From: Sphagnum compactum | Lineage: Eukaryota > Bryophyta > Sphagnopsida > Sphagnales | Assembly: GCA_965153455.1 (NCBI GenBank) | Contig: OZ234499.1 | Location: 3,211,731 to 3,275,730, forward strand | DNA length: 64,000 nucleotides | Reading direction: 5' to 3' | Shown: piece by piece, positions 48,126-59,900 of the stretch | Numbering within the stretch: the first letter of the stretch is position 1 | Layout of the letters: the number at the start of each line of letters is the position of its first letter | The notes under the pieces: generated by a model | Database searches by the model: none | What the model saw: the letters and a program-made list of their open reading frames with translations, nothing else | What the model was told of the DNA's origin: nothing | Program-made: the position numbers and the translations under genes

Positions 48126-50375
48126 AACAAGCTTCTGTGATGGTGGGAAGATTTTGTACCTTGTGGGTATGCACAAAGAATTCATCTTTTTTGCCAAATA
48201 CAGCCTTGTGCTGGATTTGAAGCTCTGCTGATGATGCACCTGGAGCTCCATGATGTTGGATCTGCAGTTTTGGTAAGCAGATCAAAAGATGTCAATGATC
48301 GTGCAATAGAAGATCTGACTGTCAGTACACATGATCGTCGCTGAGCTTAATTGAAATTTGAACAATAAATAAGCAGGCAGCAGCAGCTGACTGATCTTTG
48401 GCAATAGTCCATGTTGTTGATGTAACCAAGTGAAGAAGTCTACTTACCTGCTGCAGCTCTTAGTACTGTCATGAGGTTTGGTGACAGTAGTAGTCAAAGT
48501 GCTTGCCACAGTAGCAGCTGCTTTAGGAAGAGTCATCATCATGCCTAGTGTCTTGATGTCAGGCACTTTCTGCAATTTGGTCTTGCAAGAACGTTTTCTT
48601 CTGGGAATGAATTTAAGCAGCTTGTCCAGAAAATGATCTAGAACTTGCAATTGGAAGTGCTGTTGATCCTCCTGATCAGCTGCTCCTGCTGCTGCTGCTA
48701 GCCTGAACCCACCTGCTGCAGCCATGGGTATGCCAGCAGCTGGGGTGCAGCCCCTCATGTCATGAGGAGCTGTACCAGACTTCCTTGCAGGAGGAGCAGG
48801 TTGGTGATCATCAGTTGAATGTAGCTGGCCAGCTGCTGAAGATCTACTCTGCATCATCTTCTCTTGCAGTTTCTTTAGACCTGCACACAATAATATTACA
48901 CATTAGGCAATGCATCATCAGATCTTACACAAGATCATCAGACCCAACTAGCAAACCAGATCAGCTCCAGCCTGTAAAAGCTAGGCCTGAAATACAAAAG
49001 TCTTACATTTTGATGGCGCCACTGTTTTGTAGGAATTCCTGCTCTCAGCTCGAAGGAGTTGTGCAAATTCCTCGTGGTCCAATGTTTGCCTCTGCAGGAA
49101 CATCAGCAGCAGGAGGAGGAGGAGGAATCATCATCCTGACATGCATGATCTTTGAAATAAGAAGTACAAATTCTCTGCATTCATAGATCCTGAGAGAAAA
49201 TGCATCCTGGATTGATCACTTGGGTGGCCAGCCCCAGGGCAGATGCAGATCTGATCATGGTAGCAGCTGGAGACGATGAACTCACCAGCTCTTCATCGTC
49301 CACATAATCTTCTTCAGGGTAATGCAGCATTTCGGTTGGCAGTTTGAATTTCAAGCATGCCCTGTCTTGGGCCCTGCAGGAGCAGCAGCAGCAGCAGAAG
49401 AGCTTGATCAGAGTATTAACGTGATCAAAGCAGCAGCAGAAGAGCTTGATCAGAGTATTAACGTGATCAAAGCAGCAGCAGAAGAGCTTGATCAGAGTAT
49501 TAACGTGATCAAAGCAGCAGCAACAACAGCTTGCTAGAACATCAAACAAACAAGCTTCAAACACTGAAGAAAGGCAAAAATCGTTCCTGTAAGTCTCATG
49601 ATGATAGACAACCTTTAAACACGTACCTTAGAGCTTCCTCTTCTTCACGGTAACAACCTGCAGCAGCACATGACAAACAAGGTCTCATGACACTGCCACA
49701 TGATGATCGGCTGCTGATCAGACATGCAATTACACATAAGGACACATGAGCTGAAGGACAGGAGCTAATTCTTGAAGAAATTTTTCAGCGGATTCTGTGA
49801 GTCCTATCTGATGTGCAGCATGGGATGCTTTCAAACCTCGTGGACGTGCATGGAGTGTACTGCAGGATCAGTGAAGTTCGTGTGCTTCTTACCAATGAAG
49901 ATTCGCATCTTGTCGGTTCCTTCATAAGCTCTGTACAAGGCAAAAGAAACCCACAAGATCAAACCACGTACACTGCAACATCATCAGTATTTTTGCTACT
50001 ACAATGCAGCAGCAGCAGATCAGATCGATCGTTTGTTGTTGGGTAGTTCCTTACTTACTTTTGCCAGGCACCATACAAGCTGGTGTTTAGATAAAAGTGT
50101 ATAAACTTGTGGGTTGATCGTCTGGGTGGTGGCGCTGCTGGCGCTGCTGCAGGAATATTGTCGACGATCCCGTCGCATCGACGCGGACCGAGTTCTGTGA
50201 ATGCTTGAGTACTACGCCGGCTGCTGCTGTTGCCGCTGCTGTGCGGCGTCGTGTTGTGGATCGATCTGCGCGGTGGCTGTGCTGCTGCTGCAGCATGCAG
50301 ATCACGGCCCCCCATAGCTGCTGTTTCCTTCCGTCTCCATGATAATGCTCCTGACTGGCGACGTTGGGAAGTCAT
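48033..50375 (-). CDS. Divergent AP2/ERF-domain-like protein (copy B), seven exons, 406 aa
   Basis: Exons 50375-50059, 49930-49893, 49657-49627, 49373-49286, 49091-49007, 48880-48448 and 48261-48033 join at GT-AG sites with phases 2, 1, 2, 0, 1, 2 in one open frame. ATG at 50375 was chosen as the first in frame downstream of a TGA. The mini-exons spell an AP2-like fold: LYGAWQK, then KMRIFIGCYREEEEAL, then DRACLKFKLPTEMLHYPE. AP2 domains have GxW, then xVWLGxFxTEEEAAxAYDxAALKF and NFP. The following LDHEEFAQLLRAESR resembles the post-domain linker of AP2-type proteins (KEEFVxxLRRxS). The usual YRG is not visible, so DNA binding may be altered. Exon 6 adds an Ala/Gln-rich part and a basic PRRKRSCKTK likely nuclear signal. 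The last about 35 codons read through telomere-type repeats; a donor at 48160 gives an alternative end. The AP2 call is by motif order only. Confidence 0.6.
49389..49517. repeat. Three 42-bp tandem units in an intron of copy B
   Basis: AGAGCTTGATCAGAGTATTA recurs exactly 42 bp apart (49399, 49441, 49483), each time preceded by CAG triplets. The array sits directly upstream of the 88-nt exon's acceptor, in its polypyrimidine region on the minus strand. The units are virtually identical and hence recent. Confidence 0.95.
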
Positions 50376-50860
50376 GATTTCTTGATTTCCTGGCACGCTC
50401 GCGGGTACAAGTACTACTGCAATTCAATTTTGCAGAAACCTTGTTATTATCTGAGCAAAACAGCCCCCCCCAAAAAAAACAGAAAAACGCAGAGAAAATG
50501 CACACTGAGAGGTCTACACAGAGAGAATGAAGAGAGAAACACACACACACACAGAATGAGAGGGAGGTGTGCACAGAGAGATGAGAGCTCGGGAAGCAGT
50601 CAAACTAAAGAACTCGTGTGCATCATTTAAGAACAAGTGTGGAGAATGAATATTTACTTCAAGTTGCAGCAGCCGGAGAGGTGGCAAGAGTTGAAGAAGT
50701 GCGAATGATGAGGAGGAGGAGATGAAGCTCGCTCCAAACTTGAACTGCGAGGAGGCGGAGAAGAGAGCGAGCTCGCTGCAAGTGTGCGGGTGGCGGAAAG
50801 GGCCGAGACTTGGAGAACGCAACACCAGCAGCGACGCAAAGCTCGGTCTATATGAAGCCT
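50376..50860 (-). promoter_or_regulatory. Likely leader and promoter of copy B
   Basis: The minus strand is CT-rich (CTCTCTGTGTGTGTGTG, CTTCATTCTCTCTG), typical of plant 5' leaders. A TATA-like CATATAGA lies at about 50848-50855. A possible leader intron runs from a GTAAAT donor near 50660 to a TTGCAG acceptor near 50415. All are suggestive only. Confidence 0.35.
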
Positions 50861-50959
50861 GCCCTTCTCAACGAGTCGGCTCTCCCTGCTGCCGTCCTGC
50901 CCCTGTCTGTCTCGGGCAGCTAGAATGGACCAGGACCAATCAGCGTTCTTAGTTATTAC

Positions 50960-53900
50960 CTACTCTCAAGGATGGATAGATGAATTATAGTTGGTGAACT
51001 AGGTCGACACTTTTTCATTGGGGCTTTTTCATCTGGTCCCAAATCTTGCTATTTATCAGGATGCCAATTTTAGAGCTTAGTAATTACTTCTTTAGTTACT
51101 TTCCACCCAGGTATTTAGCTTTAATCTAGATATATATTTTATTTATTTTTCACCTTTTACTCTAAGTGTAGTAAACCAAAAGGCCTAGGTAATGCCCTCA
51201 ACCAAGGGCCTGAACATTTTCTTTCACAAAGAATTTGGAGCATCTTCAATTTAAGACAAGGTTCAGTTTCATCTTCATTACACACAACTAAACCACCCAA
51301 AAAAAAGAAAAAAAAGGTGTAATTAATTTGTTCAACTAGTACACACACTTTAAAATAAAGATTATGTAATATTAATTATGTACAACCAATCGAATGCAAT
51401 ATTAACTTGTTTAAAATATAGAGCCAAGTTTATAGTTATTTTCAATAAAATCATATTTATGTACTTCAAGAATATGAACCTTTTTAAAATGGGGCAACAA
51501 CATTTTTTAATTCAGATTCTAATTCAATTTCAAAAATAAGTCAGTTCTTTAGTTTAAGTTCTAATGATAGTTCCAAAAAAAAAAACCTTAAAACCTCAAT
51601 GTGTTTGAATACCTTAGAACCTGACCTTATAACTTGATTTGAGTCAGGAGCATACTGGAAAGGATGATAAATGGATGAATTTATGGATGAATGAATGAAT
51701 GAATGAATGATGATGGGTGAACGAGAAACATTTCTTTGTTGAGGCTCTCGTCCCACAGTTAGGTAGCTGCAATGGAACTAGCTTAGTTAATTCTTATTTA
51801 CTTTTTCACCTATTTGTTTTTAATCTATCTTATACTAGCTTACTACTATGGTAAAAACAAAGTAAGTGAACAATTGTTCACCTTAATTACCTACCTTCTT
51901 GTCTTTATCTACCGCCTATGGTGGACCCACCGCCTAGGTTCACCTATGGAATAACCCATCTACATGTACTTGTCTACCTACAAACCATCTACTCATCATT
52001 TATTGCCTACTCCTACCTTTGTGCTAACCATTTATGAACAAACCCCTACCTAAGAATAGGTTTTAGGGTTTTGAGGTTCTCAATTATCTATATTACTCAC
52101 CATGTGTTCTCCCTTAAACCTTCTAATCACTTAAGTAACTAATTAATCATGGTCATTAACATGGTTGAAACTTGAGACCATGACAATTTTGCATTTGTCC
52201 CAAAAAAAAAGAAGATATAATGTTACACAAAAAGGTTGAGGATTGGTCGAGTGGAGTTGGTTCTTTTACATGATAAGGACCCTTACCAGGGTGAAACCTA
52301 CTATCAATTCAATTGTCTCCATAACAAGGTTCTATCCACTCAGTTTGGTGGGTGGTTGTTTGCTTGGGTTCAGCTTGGATGTGCAAAGAGTTAAAAATGG
52401 TAAGGAACACTTAAAAATTTTAGCTCTTGGTTCACTTGAGACTAGGTCATGTTCGACTAGGTCATGTTGAAACTTGTTAACATTCTCCAGTTTGCTATCT
52501 TAGTTTAGCATAATTCACACATAATGTCAAAGGTTATCATCAATATAATCGTTAGGATCTTTTGAAAAAACACAATTTGTGATAGTAATCGTGAAAGTAA
52601 AGCACATAAGAAAGTTTGCAAGTTCATACATGAGGCCAATGCTACATATCACAATCTTTTGATTATTTAATAAAAATGGCCATTCGTTCACACCACAGCC
52701 ATTGTTTTCTCTACTTTCCCCCCCCACCCCTTTTCTTTTGGATAAGTGCAAAGAATGGTGGGATGAGATTGATGTTGGCCAGTTTTTGTTTTTGGTGTGG
52801 GATGGGTGGGAATTAGGCATGTAGTTCTTACTTTTGGAACATGGGTCAAGTATGCAATTTCTTTTTAAAACTATAATTTTTTGTGGCTTTAGGGATGTAA
52901 TTGACATGGTTGGTCCCAAAAAAAAAAACTCTTGTTCCTAGCATTTTACCACCAATATCATGGAGCTAGTTAGGCCGTCTTTAACATCTCCCTCTTCTCT
53001 TTGGACCTTCCCGTGTAATGTTTTTGCAGCCCATAGCTTAGTTTTTACTAAGGTAGTAAGAAGCTGAGTCTCGCTACCCTGTACCAACTTGGGTGAACCA
53101 GTATCTTAACCCAATATTTTTGGTTTGCTTCTAAGCATTATAGGTATCCCATCCCTAGACTAGATTAGGGTCTTTGAGTCCAAATTTAACATTTCTTAGG
53201 TTAGGCATGGGCTTGATGATGCCTACTCAAGAAGGTGAAAGTACCTAGTACCTTGGCCATCTGTGTATCCAGACCAAGTAAGCTAGTAATGTCCTTTACT
53301 ATCAAGTTTGATTCAAGAAGTCTTACGTAACTAGCCTAATATTAATTCACACCAGTCTGCAAACCAAAGCAAGTCTCTTGAGATTGGTCGGTAAGTCTAG
53401 GTAGCCCTTGAGGTTGCCCAACTGTGCCCTTGGTCATTCCTTCATGGCTCAGAGTCCATACGAATATTGGGTGGGTATTCGGCGTGGTTGGAAAAATCGC
53501 TTGGTTCCAGTTCCAATTAGGAAAGAATTCGATCTAAATTGAAACTGAGTTTCAAAACCGGAATTTCACATAAAATAGATTTGGGATCTCAGAATTGCAA
53601 AACCTAAATCTATTTGTGTGGAATCAGGCCTGATATCAAACTATGATATATATATATAATTTGGGCTTCATGTTGCTTCAAACTACCAGTGACAATGATT
53701 AAATTATTTTTTGTGAACATAATAATTTTGTTGTAATCCATTTTGTCTTTTCAAAAGATATGGACTATGGACTTCCTATTGCGTACACAACTCTATATGT
53801 ATCTCCTAGTCGGTCCTTTCTGACCTCATAGTCCTTATCTTTTACACAACCTCCTTTCAAGACTAAGTCGTTATCCTATCACATGTAGGCTAACTAAAGG

Positions 53901-55190
53901 CTTATGCAAAGAACTCTTTATGTATGGGAGCTAAAAGAAGTAGGATGTGTCTTACCCAAGAAAACCCTTTTCCCCTCCATCTTACTTATCCTATCCACCC
54001 AAACCAAGCCAAAACTAGATCACTACCCCTTAACCCAATGTTTTTTTTTTTTTTTTCAATTTTGTGATGTTGCCACATTAGCAATCATTCACAAGATGGT
54101 TTAGCCATTTGGTTATAGACCAACTATGAAAGTAAAAATTTATTAAAATATTTTTATATTCTGACTACTTGCTTGAACAATGTGAAAAACATGATAATTT
54201 TTTCAAAATTTGAAAAAAATTAAGGAAAAAAAAGAATATTCAACATAAATATAGTTCTTTTGAAAAAAAAATCATCAAATGACAAATTTTCACAAAGAAA
54301 TGCATTAACTTGTCAGAAATGGTTATGTGTTAACTAATGACCAACAAATCCAAGAAGTTTGAAGACTTGGGATGAGCAATAATTTGAAGATTATATGTTA
54401 CCATGAAAACACCATCAGCATAATGAATTTGAATATTCAAACCAAGTGGAAGATAAATCAAATTTTTGTTTGATAAATCTAGGGCACTAAAGAGGGAGGG
54501 GGGAATGAGCATATACGTGAAGTGAAATAAATATTCACTATTTTGTTCTTCAATACTCAATGAAGGACAGATGTTTTTTATGGCCACGCTTTTGCAATAG
54601 GGTTTGATATGAGTCTCCTGTCTTTGATTTATTGACCATCGTAAATATGTTAGGGTTACATATGGTTCAAAGCCAAATGTATTGTGGGTTTGGAATCTTT
54701 TTGTGTCTTTCAGAGATCTTTGTGTGTGTGATGAAATTATGGAACATCCTTGGACATAGTTCACCCCCAAAAATGGAACACTAAGTGCAAAAAGAAAAAG
54801 TGTCAAACAATGTTAGAGTGTCATAAATTATGACCACCATAACTCCTAATTCTTGAGGAGGAAAACAAATTATACCCAAGGCCAGCTTTGAGTTTCATAC
54901 AATTGGAAACCTAATGCACTACCATCTCCACCCATACCCTCTATTTGGGATCACATCTTAAATGGTGTAATAATTATTTCTCAATCCCCACCCACAAACA
55001 CAAAAAAATGGAGAATAGGATGAGAGATTATTTAAACCCAAGACCCCTTGGGCAAATGGAAAGCAGTCATTTCAGCATAACTCATTGTCTTTTACAAATA
55101 CAATGTCCTATGCACTTTAGGGACGATATTGGTCCTCTCCACTAAGTGGTTATCCTTTATCTATATAAATAAGTACCCCCCCCTTTATAA
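50960..55190. other. No gene recognised
   Basis: Minus-strand open frames at 52527-52919 and 54330-54806 are the longest, but they carry no family motif. The second has no ATG at its 5' end. A (TGAA)n tract lies at 51.69-51.71 kb and an 18-base T run near 54.04 kb. Confidence 0.4.
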
Positions 55191-55204
55191 TGGGTGCATT
55201 ATCC

Positions 55205-56150
55205 CAGGCCAAAAATGGTGACGAATAGTTTTGGAAATAGAAATTTCATGCAGCCAATGGGAAGGCTCAGCATGCACTCCAAGTGCCTTGCTTTATTTTC
55301 TTTTAAGTTTTGGGTTTGGGGGGAAGGGAGGATTTTTTCTGTTTTCCTTTGTTCCCAACATGTTCCCCTCAAGTTATCAATGGGTTCCCATCAGGTTCCC
55401 AATATGTTCCTTAGGTTTCCAGTCTGTTCCCCAAGGGTGTTCCCAATAACACTTGACTTTCATCGCATATGTTTTGTCGAAAGTCTTCCCCTTCTCACCG
55501 ATATAGATGGGCCAAAGGGCAAGGAACTCCATTTTCCCATAAAATCTTCTATATTTGGGGAGCTTCCATAGTTTCAACTTTTTTTTTATTATGGGCCAAT
55601 CAAATTGGCTCATTGAAAAAAAAAAAAAGTTAGCCTTGTGATGCACCCCAACTAATTAATATGAAACATAATAAGTACTCCCAATTGAATAGGTATTATG
55701 TCGCCAAATTTCTGCCCTTGCCATTAACCCAGGTAAAACATGGTGACAAACAGTTTTGGAAATAGAAATTTCATGCAACCAATGGGAAGTCCCAGCATGC
55801 ACTCATGATGGGCCTTGATTTTTCCTTTTTGGGGGTGGGGTGGGGAAAGTTTTGTTTTTTTTTATCTTCCTTGTTCCCAATGTGTTCCTAACATGTTTTC
55901 ATCATGTTCCCTTGAGGTTCCCCAAGTTCCTAAGTTGTTCCCTAATGCATTCCCAATAACACCTCAATTTTATCCCATATGGTTTGCCCAAAGTTCAACT
56001 TTCATGTATATAAACTGAAAAGGTAGGGGAATTCATTTGTTTTTATTTTGCAACTGGGGGTCTAAAGAGGTGCTTCCATTGGGGAGTGCTCAATGTTCCA
56101 AAAAAATTGATGTTGGCCCAATGAATATGGCTCTTTCAAAAAATTAAAAA
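55205..56150. repeat. About 525-bp tandem duplication
   Basis: AGTTTTGGAAATAGAAATTT and the bases through GCATGCACTC occur near 55.23 and 55.75 kb. Each is followed by a G-rich tract, a series of GTTCCCAA words, CCCAATAACAC and a poly-A-rich end. Copies have diverged by substitutions and indels. Confidence 0.85.
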
Positions 56151-56323
56151 AAAAGTTATGAACACACCCACGGACTAATTTATATGAATCACACTAATTC
56201 CCCAACGTTTAATGTTGCTAAGTTAAACTAATCGAAGAGCATGCCCAACAGAATGAGTAAATAGGCCTTTACAGTACAGTTTGGATGAAGATTTACATAA
56301 AAAAAACATTCTAAATCTACTTG

Positions 56324-56455
56324 CAGTAGAAGAAAAACATGTATTTTTGACTAGTTTTTGCGACTAAATTTTAGTCGCAAGAGACATTTTGCAACTAAAA
56401 TCCCTTTAGTCGCCTAAGACAAGTCGCATGTGATAAACTAGTCGCAAATGACAAA
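56324..56455. mobile_element. CACTA-related fragment sharing its core with the 97-bp element
   Basis: It starts CAGTAGAAGAAAAACATGTA, close to the 17.9-kb element's terminal CACTAGAAGAAAAACC. It also shares TTTAGTYGCCTAAGACAAGT with that element's core. Extra TTTAGTCGCAA-type inverted words lie between. No matching right end was found nearby, so it is truncated or a longer relative. Confidence 0.55.
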
Positions 56456-56742
56456 ATGTATTGTATGAAAGAAAAAATCAACAAATACATTTCATCCTTT
56501 GACTCCATTGTATATGTATTGTCACATGTGACTAAGATGCAACTATTTTGGTCACAATTGAGGGCAAATGATGTGTTGCCACGTGTCTTAATATTTGATT
56601 ATTTAAAATATTATAATAATTATTATTTTAAAATAATCTAGAACATTCAATTCAAATACTTGGATGATCTTATATTATGACACGTGGCTCAATGTAAGTA
56701 TGCCACGTGACATTAAAAAATAATTTAATAAAAATTTTAATA

Positions 56743-56968
56743 TTAGGTTGGTAGGTACCTAGGTAGGTACATAAATAGGTGCCTATAAACCTAGGCTACA
56801 TACCAACCTACCTACTTAGGTTTAAAAATAGGTAGGTAGGTTTTAGGTTCCTAAGTTAAATACCTACTCATATAGGTAGGTACTTAGGTAGGTAGGTACA
56901 TAGGTCAACCTAGGTGAGTAGGTCAAACTAGGTACCTACCTAGCTAGGTAGATAAGTAGGTTGGGAAG
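56743..56968. repeat. AGGT-rich low-complexity tract
   Basis: Repeated TAGGTAGGTA and its complement form a degenerate tetranucleotide array. Confidence 0.85.
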
Positions 56969-56969
56969 G

Positions 56970-59900
56970 TAAATATTTTTAAATTGTGCATAATTTATTT
57001 TTTTGTTTTGGGTTGAGCTTTTTTATTAGCACATCCCATGTGCACAAATTTCTTCATGTGAAATTGGATGACCACACCCCTTTGTTTATATAGTGTTCAA
57101 AATAGAAATGAAAAACAAACAATATGGAATAAGTTTTGAACTTGCAATTTCCTCACAAACTAAGTTGTAATTCCAAAACCTTCTTCATGCTTTACTTTCT
57201 TAGTTTTTAGATTTCTAAACAATTCAAGTAGTAGATAACTAGATAATAATCGTAAATGATTAATCACATAATTGAAATAATAATAATATTATACAATAAC
57301 TCGTGAAATTAAAATCAATAAAATAATTATTTTAACTACACTGCAATTTTTCCAAATTTTTAATTCAGGTTTGAAGTTATGAATTACAGAGTGTGAATAA
57401 TTATGTTCAATTAAAAAATAATTATGCACATACTGATTAATTCCTATCTGAAATAATTACAATGATTCACTATAGATTCTTGTATTCAATTAACATAAAT
57501 ACCACGTAAAAATATTAACTAAAACATCTAAATTATTGTTGGAGAATTTCTTATTAATGCTGAAAAACTACATTTTACCATTTTGCCATTATCGAATTAA
57601 GATTATGAACAACAATTGGGAAAATACTCAAACTTCAATAACATCAAACATACATGCCAAGCTTATTTCATAGAGTGGTCTTTTCATTCAAAAAACCACT
57701 ATCATTGTTTTATAATAATCCCCATCATCCCTTCCCTAAGTCTTTTGTGACAACTTTACCACTATACCGATATGCCTTCTGGCAGTTACAAAAAATGGTT
57801 GTAACCGTTTCACATCATATCGATAGGCAATTAGCCTGTTTGTTTGTCATGTTGACATAGTGAACTTACTATTTATTACCACTATTTATTTGTCATATCA
57901 TCATAGTTGATTTCAACATTCTATGGTATGACATTTCCCAAAAGAGACTTGGTTAAATCGGTCTAGTATTTCTACTCTTTGCCGACATGCCTAAGTATCT
58001 CCCTTACATAAACTAAGTTCTCGCAATTTTATTGTAAAATTATTTTGAGAAAAACTTGGAAATATGTGCTTTTTTGAAAGGAAAAATTTGTCTGATTTGC
58101 AATATTAAAGATTTAAGAAAACATTGCTCTACAAAGTACAATAATCATGACCAAAAGGAAAAATAAAAAATAAAAAATAAATCAAAATCAAAATCAAAGT
58201 GATTTGAAACCCATAAGGTTGAATTGAAGGTTTGAGTTATTGTTAGGCATTATTTTTGTAGGCTCATAGTGCAGCCCATGCCATTGGCCCAAGCGTGAAT
58301 TTGTTACACAACTAATTGAATTTAAATTTTGAGTTTTTATTGAATTTCGCAAACAAAGATTTATACTTCAATATCTCTTTGCATCTTAGGTCTAAAATGA
58401 CCAAATCAACTCCATAAAATGGACCTACTCATTGCGCACTTTTCAACAGTACCAAAAGTGCACTGCAATTTCCTTGTGCAATATTTTACTTTATGATTTT
58501 TTATTAAAATTTCAATAACAAAATTATGAATAGAATTTCAGATGATGTGTGTGATCACTGAAACCCAAATTATATAGAAAATTAGAAAACCTCTAAAAGC
58601 TGCATATTATCTGGACACATCTCAATCTCTATGAGCTCCACATATAGCAGCAAGCTCAAAGATCTTTGATTTCGCCTCAAATTCTTTGAATGTTAATGCA
58701 TGAGAGTGTAGTACTTGAATGTCGAAGCTGCATGTTAATTGTGATAACTTTGCATTGTAAGCTCATGACAAAATGTTATATGAAGTGGCGAATGTTGGGT
58801 TATGTTGTTTTAGAGCCTGTGATATATATACACCCTTGAGAGGAATTCCTTCTATCAGAAATGGCATGATCTCTATAACTAGTAGGAGAGTATATATGAG
58901 TCAATCCTCGATATGTGCTGTTATGGGTCTGTTCTGTTTTTGCAGAGTTTTGAATGTGCATTTTTGTTTTACTTCCACTTCCTTCTTGTACTCAGTTCTT
59001 TTGTAGTGATTATATTGTAACTTCTGATATGCTATATTAGCCCAACTTTTTTGTGATTTTTGCAAACCTATATAATATGCAATGTTGATTAGCATTATAT
59101 GAAGAATTGTCAGGTCCTGTTTTAGAAATTTTTTTGGAAATTTTTTTTTAGCATTGGTTTTGGGTCTAGTAAACAAATCTCAGAAACTAAAACCCATCAA
59201 TTTTGGGGCCGTGTCAAGTTTCTAGACCATTGGTTCCCCAATTTGATGGTTCTAAGCTTTACAAGACTTCGTCGGTTCCAGGTCCAAGGCCAGTTCTAAG
59301 TCTTAGGGTTTCAAAACTTAGACCTACGACCCTATCTGGATCTTACCTAAAACCTTACCTAGACCTTACTTAAAACCCTACCTAGACCTTACCTTAAATC
59401 CTGCTTAGACCCTACGTGAAACCCTACATTTCTAATAACATAATAATAATTGAAAAGAATAATAAAAAGAAAGAAACTTAATCATAAAGAAGAAAATAAA
59501 AAAAGAGAAACTAAAAAATTCAACAAAAGGAATTTGGCAGCCCCCGTCCTAATATTTCAAAATTTTGGCATTCAAGTTTAAGTAAACAAGAAGCAGATTG
59601 TCCTTTGAAAAAAATTTGATGACCTAGTGGTTTAGGACAATCCTCTTTATGAAGGACCTTGGGAGTTCAAACTTGGGGAATTTGCACTCTCTTTTGGTCT
59701 AGGGTCTTAAGCAAGGGTCTAGGGTCTAGGTAGGGGTGAAAGCTTGAGCAAAGAACTGCTGTTTTTACTATAGAAGGGTTATAACTTATTTCATTCCGTT
59801 ATTTATTTTATCACAGTTATATGTCAGAATTGGTTCTTTCATTTTTTTGGAGAACCATGGTTAATCTATATCAGATCTGGTTCTCTTTTTAAACCATGGT

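Noticed and set aside
49322-49537. Plus-strand ORF with three AAAEELDQSINVIK repeats
   Set aside because: It is the antisense reading of a tandem repeat in an intron of the copy B gene and overlaps its exon; no start context or homologue.
54330-54806. 158-codon minus-strand open frame
   Set aside because: No ATG at the 5' end, no recognisable domain, AT-rich context; left as unsupported.
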